Shown here one piece after another: positions 61,640 through 64,000 of a stretch of DNA of 64,000 bases. A program made the translations under genes and the position numbers. Below the pieces are notes generated by a model. It saw nothing but the letters and a program-made list of their open reading frames with translations. It was not told where the DNA came from and ran no database searches. Origin of the DNA: Owenia fusiformis (Eukaryota > Annelida > Polychaeta > Sabellida > Oweniidae); assembly GCA_903813345.2 (NCBI GenBank), contig CAIIXF020000001.1, forward strand, positions 50,115,885 through 50,179,884, written 5' to 3'. Numbering within the stretch: position 1 is the stretch's first letter; every line of letters starts with the position of its first letter.

Positions 61640-62653
61640 GTGGTAACAAAATATATCAACAAAAAATTGGTTCGATCAAATATTGAGTAAAACAAGATTC
61701 AAAACAAAAAGTTTTACTTTCAACTCGTCTCTCTTTCATTGGGATGAGTGCTTCTGTATGAAAACTGGGTGGTTTTTCTTCATTTATTTTGTTGTCCATT
61801 GTGTCAGAACATGTGAGTGTATAAATGATTGTTATCATCGTGCCATCTCATTATTCTCGGCTAAATTCACGTTTTTCTTCACATGACAGACTTAAGTGAG
61901 AAAGCGTTCAGAGAAAGCACTATCAAACTCATCATCTCAAGAATACTCAATACCAAGTCTATTACATGAAGGAATTCTTTATGGGTATCATAGAAAATGA
62001 AAGAGTGGATGGAAAAACATTAGAGCTGTCATGTTCAATACGATATGATTATATCGATAATTGGTAAAATCTGAATTGTTATTTGACTTTGGTGGGCCTT
62101 ATCTGGGGTCTATCAAGTACACTTATCTTAAATGGTTTATTATAGCACAGTAAGTGAAATGTAAAGTCTGCTAAATCTATATTGTTGTTAGGATTTCTAA
62201 GTAGATGTTTCTCATAATTAACCTAGTAATATCCCATTGCAAAAACCAGAACGCATATGATCGTTGGGGTCGTTGAGAGAAAGACTGCAAGATTAGAGAT
62301 ATAATCTCAAAAATTCCAAGATCTTAGACAAATAAAATCTTAGACACTTTAGACAAATAATTTTTTTGAAAGTAAAAGGTCCGTTGGCCTATAACAAAGA
62401 GTCATAAAAAACTTCAAAATTTTGATAGGGGCTAACCATGGATGATAAGACAGGATAATGTAAGCAGTCACCCTAGTTACAATATGCTACCATCTGTTAG
62501 ATTCACAGACATTGCACAATCAAAGATACAATTGACATTGACAGTGACAGCGATAATAAGCGCAGCGCCAAATTATGTTATAGAAAAGGCTTTATGCACC
62601 ATGGACGTACCATAGTCATATATTAGACTTGCAGTTTTTGAAAATATTTGAAA
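61640..62653. other. Intergenic, upstream of the GPCR gene
   Basis: AT-rich. No gene or repeat was recognised, and no clear TATA-initiator arrangement was seen ahead of 62654. Confidence 0.4.
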
Positions 62654-64000
62654 ATGGATAAACTTTATATTGTGACAATTTTAATTTCAATTTGTCATGT
62701 GCAATTGGCATTTGAAGCAACTCGTGAAACCGGAATTTTTCAATCGACTGACAGTGAGAGTGCTGCTTTTGCCCAAAGAGATGGCCCACAAGATGTGTTG
62801 GATAAATACACGCAATGTAGGGCCACGAGAGATTTGGATTTTGGTGCAATCGAAGTGGTTACTTCTTGTCCTTCAAATGACGGAGTTGCCATGTATGGAT
62901 CCAACAATATGTTGTGCAATAATCCATCAACAAGTGGTGTACTCACTGCTATTCCCGTCACTGGCCAAACTGGAATCGTTTTCCGGAACTATTATTGCGC
63001 CCTATGCCATGGGGAGACTCTTGCGTCATTCTGGGAGGTTGATATGATGTGCAAAGGACTTCCACATATAACGGAGACACCACATTTTAGCGTAAAACCA
63101 TCAGAACTGGAGGAATATTTGGAGGGTCGTTGTACCATGCTTAGCATGGACCCACCATCTTGGACATACATTAAGCAATGTAAGTCATCGACCCCTACAA
63201 CGAAATCAATTCATAAAAGACAACTAAATGGAAACCCATTCTTTGAGATTGGAATAGCAGTCGCATCGTTTTCGATTCTGATGAACTTTGGTATAGATGG
63301 AAAAGCTCATATATTACTGGGAACGCAAGAAGACCACGATGTTAGACATTTGACGCAGTGTAACAGTGAGGAAATATACGATCCATTCAAAGAAACTTGT
63401 AGAACAGTTCTATGCGCTCATGATTTTGTTCCTATTGACGGCAAGTGCGTGCCAAAACTTCCTATTGCAATTGCACCATCCGCCTCTGAAGCAGAAAATG
63501 TTCGTGACCGCACCAGAAAGCAGCGTGTGTATCTCGTGATGAATATGCTTGTCCAGGTACAATATGAGATGTATGCCATTCTCTTGCATGGTGATTATAC
63601 AGAACTAATCGCACAGGGGTTGTCTGCACTTTTAGATGTCGCGGTTGATCGTATATCAAACATCATTGTTCACCCTGCCGATTTTGACCGAACGGGACTT
63701 AATGCCTCGCCTAACAAGCCAATTGGCAACAATACGAATTCAGAAAATAAAACTTTGGCGGAGCTCAGGAAAATACCAATTGCCTTTGTAGAAGTCAAAA
63801 TTACATTCTCATTAGGCGTCGAAAATAATCACAAATCAATTGATGCTGTCATTGAAAAAATGAATCGACTGATTGAAGATGGTCTGTTTGAGTTGGACCT
63901 TGGGGCGCTTATCGTAAAGGTCACAGGAGTGGAAGAACATCTTGGTGGGATAGTGCCCAAGGATGACACTTGGTGTGTAGATGGAATGAGAAGACTATAC
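62654..64000 (+). CDS. Orphan secretin/Methuselah-like GPCR, extracellular N-terminus (3' end off the right edge)
   Basis: 449 codons, open from the ATG to the last base of the window. Residues 1-20 (MDKLYIVTILISICHVQLAF) form a signal peptide. Cysteines follow at 55, 72, 88, 115, 118, 133, 160 and 176, with the signature FRNYYCALCHG at 110-120. A KR (189-190) and a hydrophobic patch come next, then CNSEEIYDPFKETCR (236-250) and CAHDFVPIDGKC (254-265). This is the short disulphide module found just ahead of the membrane domain in Methuselah-like receptors. The last visible residues, WCVDGMRRLY, resemble the C..G....Y stalk of the same receptors. Two NxT/S sequons stand in 359-366. A seven-helix domain is expected just right of the window. 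No intron is needed up to this point. Ligand unknown. Confidence 0.75.
   Translation, partial: MDKLYIVTILISICHVQLAFEATRETGIFQSTDSESAAFAQRDGPQDVLDKYTQCRATRDLDFGAIEVVTSCPSNDGVAMYGSNNMLCNNPSTSGVLTAIPVTGQTGIVFRNYYCALCHGETLASFWEVDMMCKGLPHITETPHFSVKPSELEEYLEGRCTMLSMDPPSWTYIKQCKSSTPTTKSIHKRQLNGNPFFEIGIAVASFSILMNFGIDGKAHILLGTQEDHDVRHLTQCNSEEIYDPFKETCRTVLCAHDFVPIDGKCVPKLPIAIAPSASEAENVRDRTRKQRVYLVMNMLVQVQYEMYAILLHGDYTELIAQGLSALLDVAVDRISNIIVHPADFDRTGLNASPNKPIGNNTNSENKTLAELRKIPIAFVEVKITFSLGVENNHKSIDAVIEKMNRLIEDGLFELDLGALIVKVTGVEEHLGGIVPKDDTWCVDGMRRLY

Overview
The window is AT-rich animal (metazoan) genomic DNA: genes are split by GT-AG introns, long non-coding stretches separate them, and repeats are abundant. 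The engrailed C-terminus ([15 protein letters not shown], as in vertebrate En rather than the NPLALQL form I recall from protostomes) points to an invertebrate deuterostome. A hemichordate would fit, but this is inference from one gene.

Layout, left to right. (1) 265-5693, minus: the first five coding exons of cytosolic phenylalanyl-tRNA synthetase alpha (FARSA), continuing off the left edge. Intron 1 carries a 1.28-kb near-perfect tandem duplication. (2) 8494-8910, plus: intronless CRCP/RPC9, a small RNA polymerase III subunit. (3) About 8 kb of gene-free DNA with a degenerate repeat cluster (13.6-15.1 kb). (4) 17151-25621, minus: a two-exon engrailed homeobox gene with a 7.5-kb intron. (5) A 13.8-kb gene-free interval between the divergent engrailed and SLC22 genes. 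It holds a paired TCF-like site, a possible MITE, and five uniform 162-bp tandem repeats (36.8-37.7 kb) that belong to the same family as the 13.6-15.1 kb cluster. (6) 39436-47281, plus: a complete 11-exon SLC22 organic ion transporter (603 aa, frame closes exactly). Its introns hold two interleaved foldback elements, a minisatellite, three intron-containing tRNA-Tyr(GUA) genes, an inverted repeat and a short MITE. (7) 49618-60940, plus: an uncharacterised 7-exon gene for a 1,429-aa protein whose middle is one 2.8-kb low-complexity exon. Its first intron is filled by an antisense, 5'-truncated non-LTR retrotransposon with an open 937-codon reverse transcriptase frame. (8) 62654 to the right edge, plus: a 449-codon open frame giving the extracellular N-terminus of a Methuselah/secretin-like orphan GPCR.

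The genes do not form an operon or shared pathway. FARSA, CRCP and the tRNA-Tyr genes all serve tRNA biology or Pol III, but they are unlinked functionally as far as the sequence shows. The long DNA around engrailed is the expected place for developmental enhancers. The most notable items are the uncharacterised 1,429-aa gene, the tRNA-Tyr cluster inside a transporter intron, the interleaved foldback elements, and several repeat families seen two or more times within this one window.
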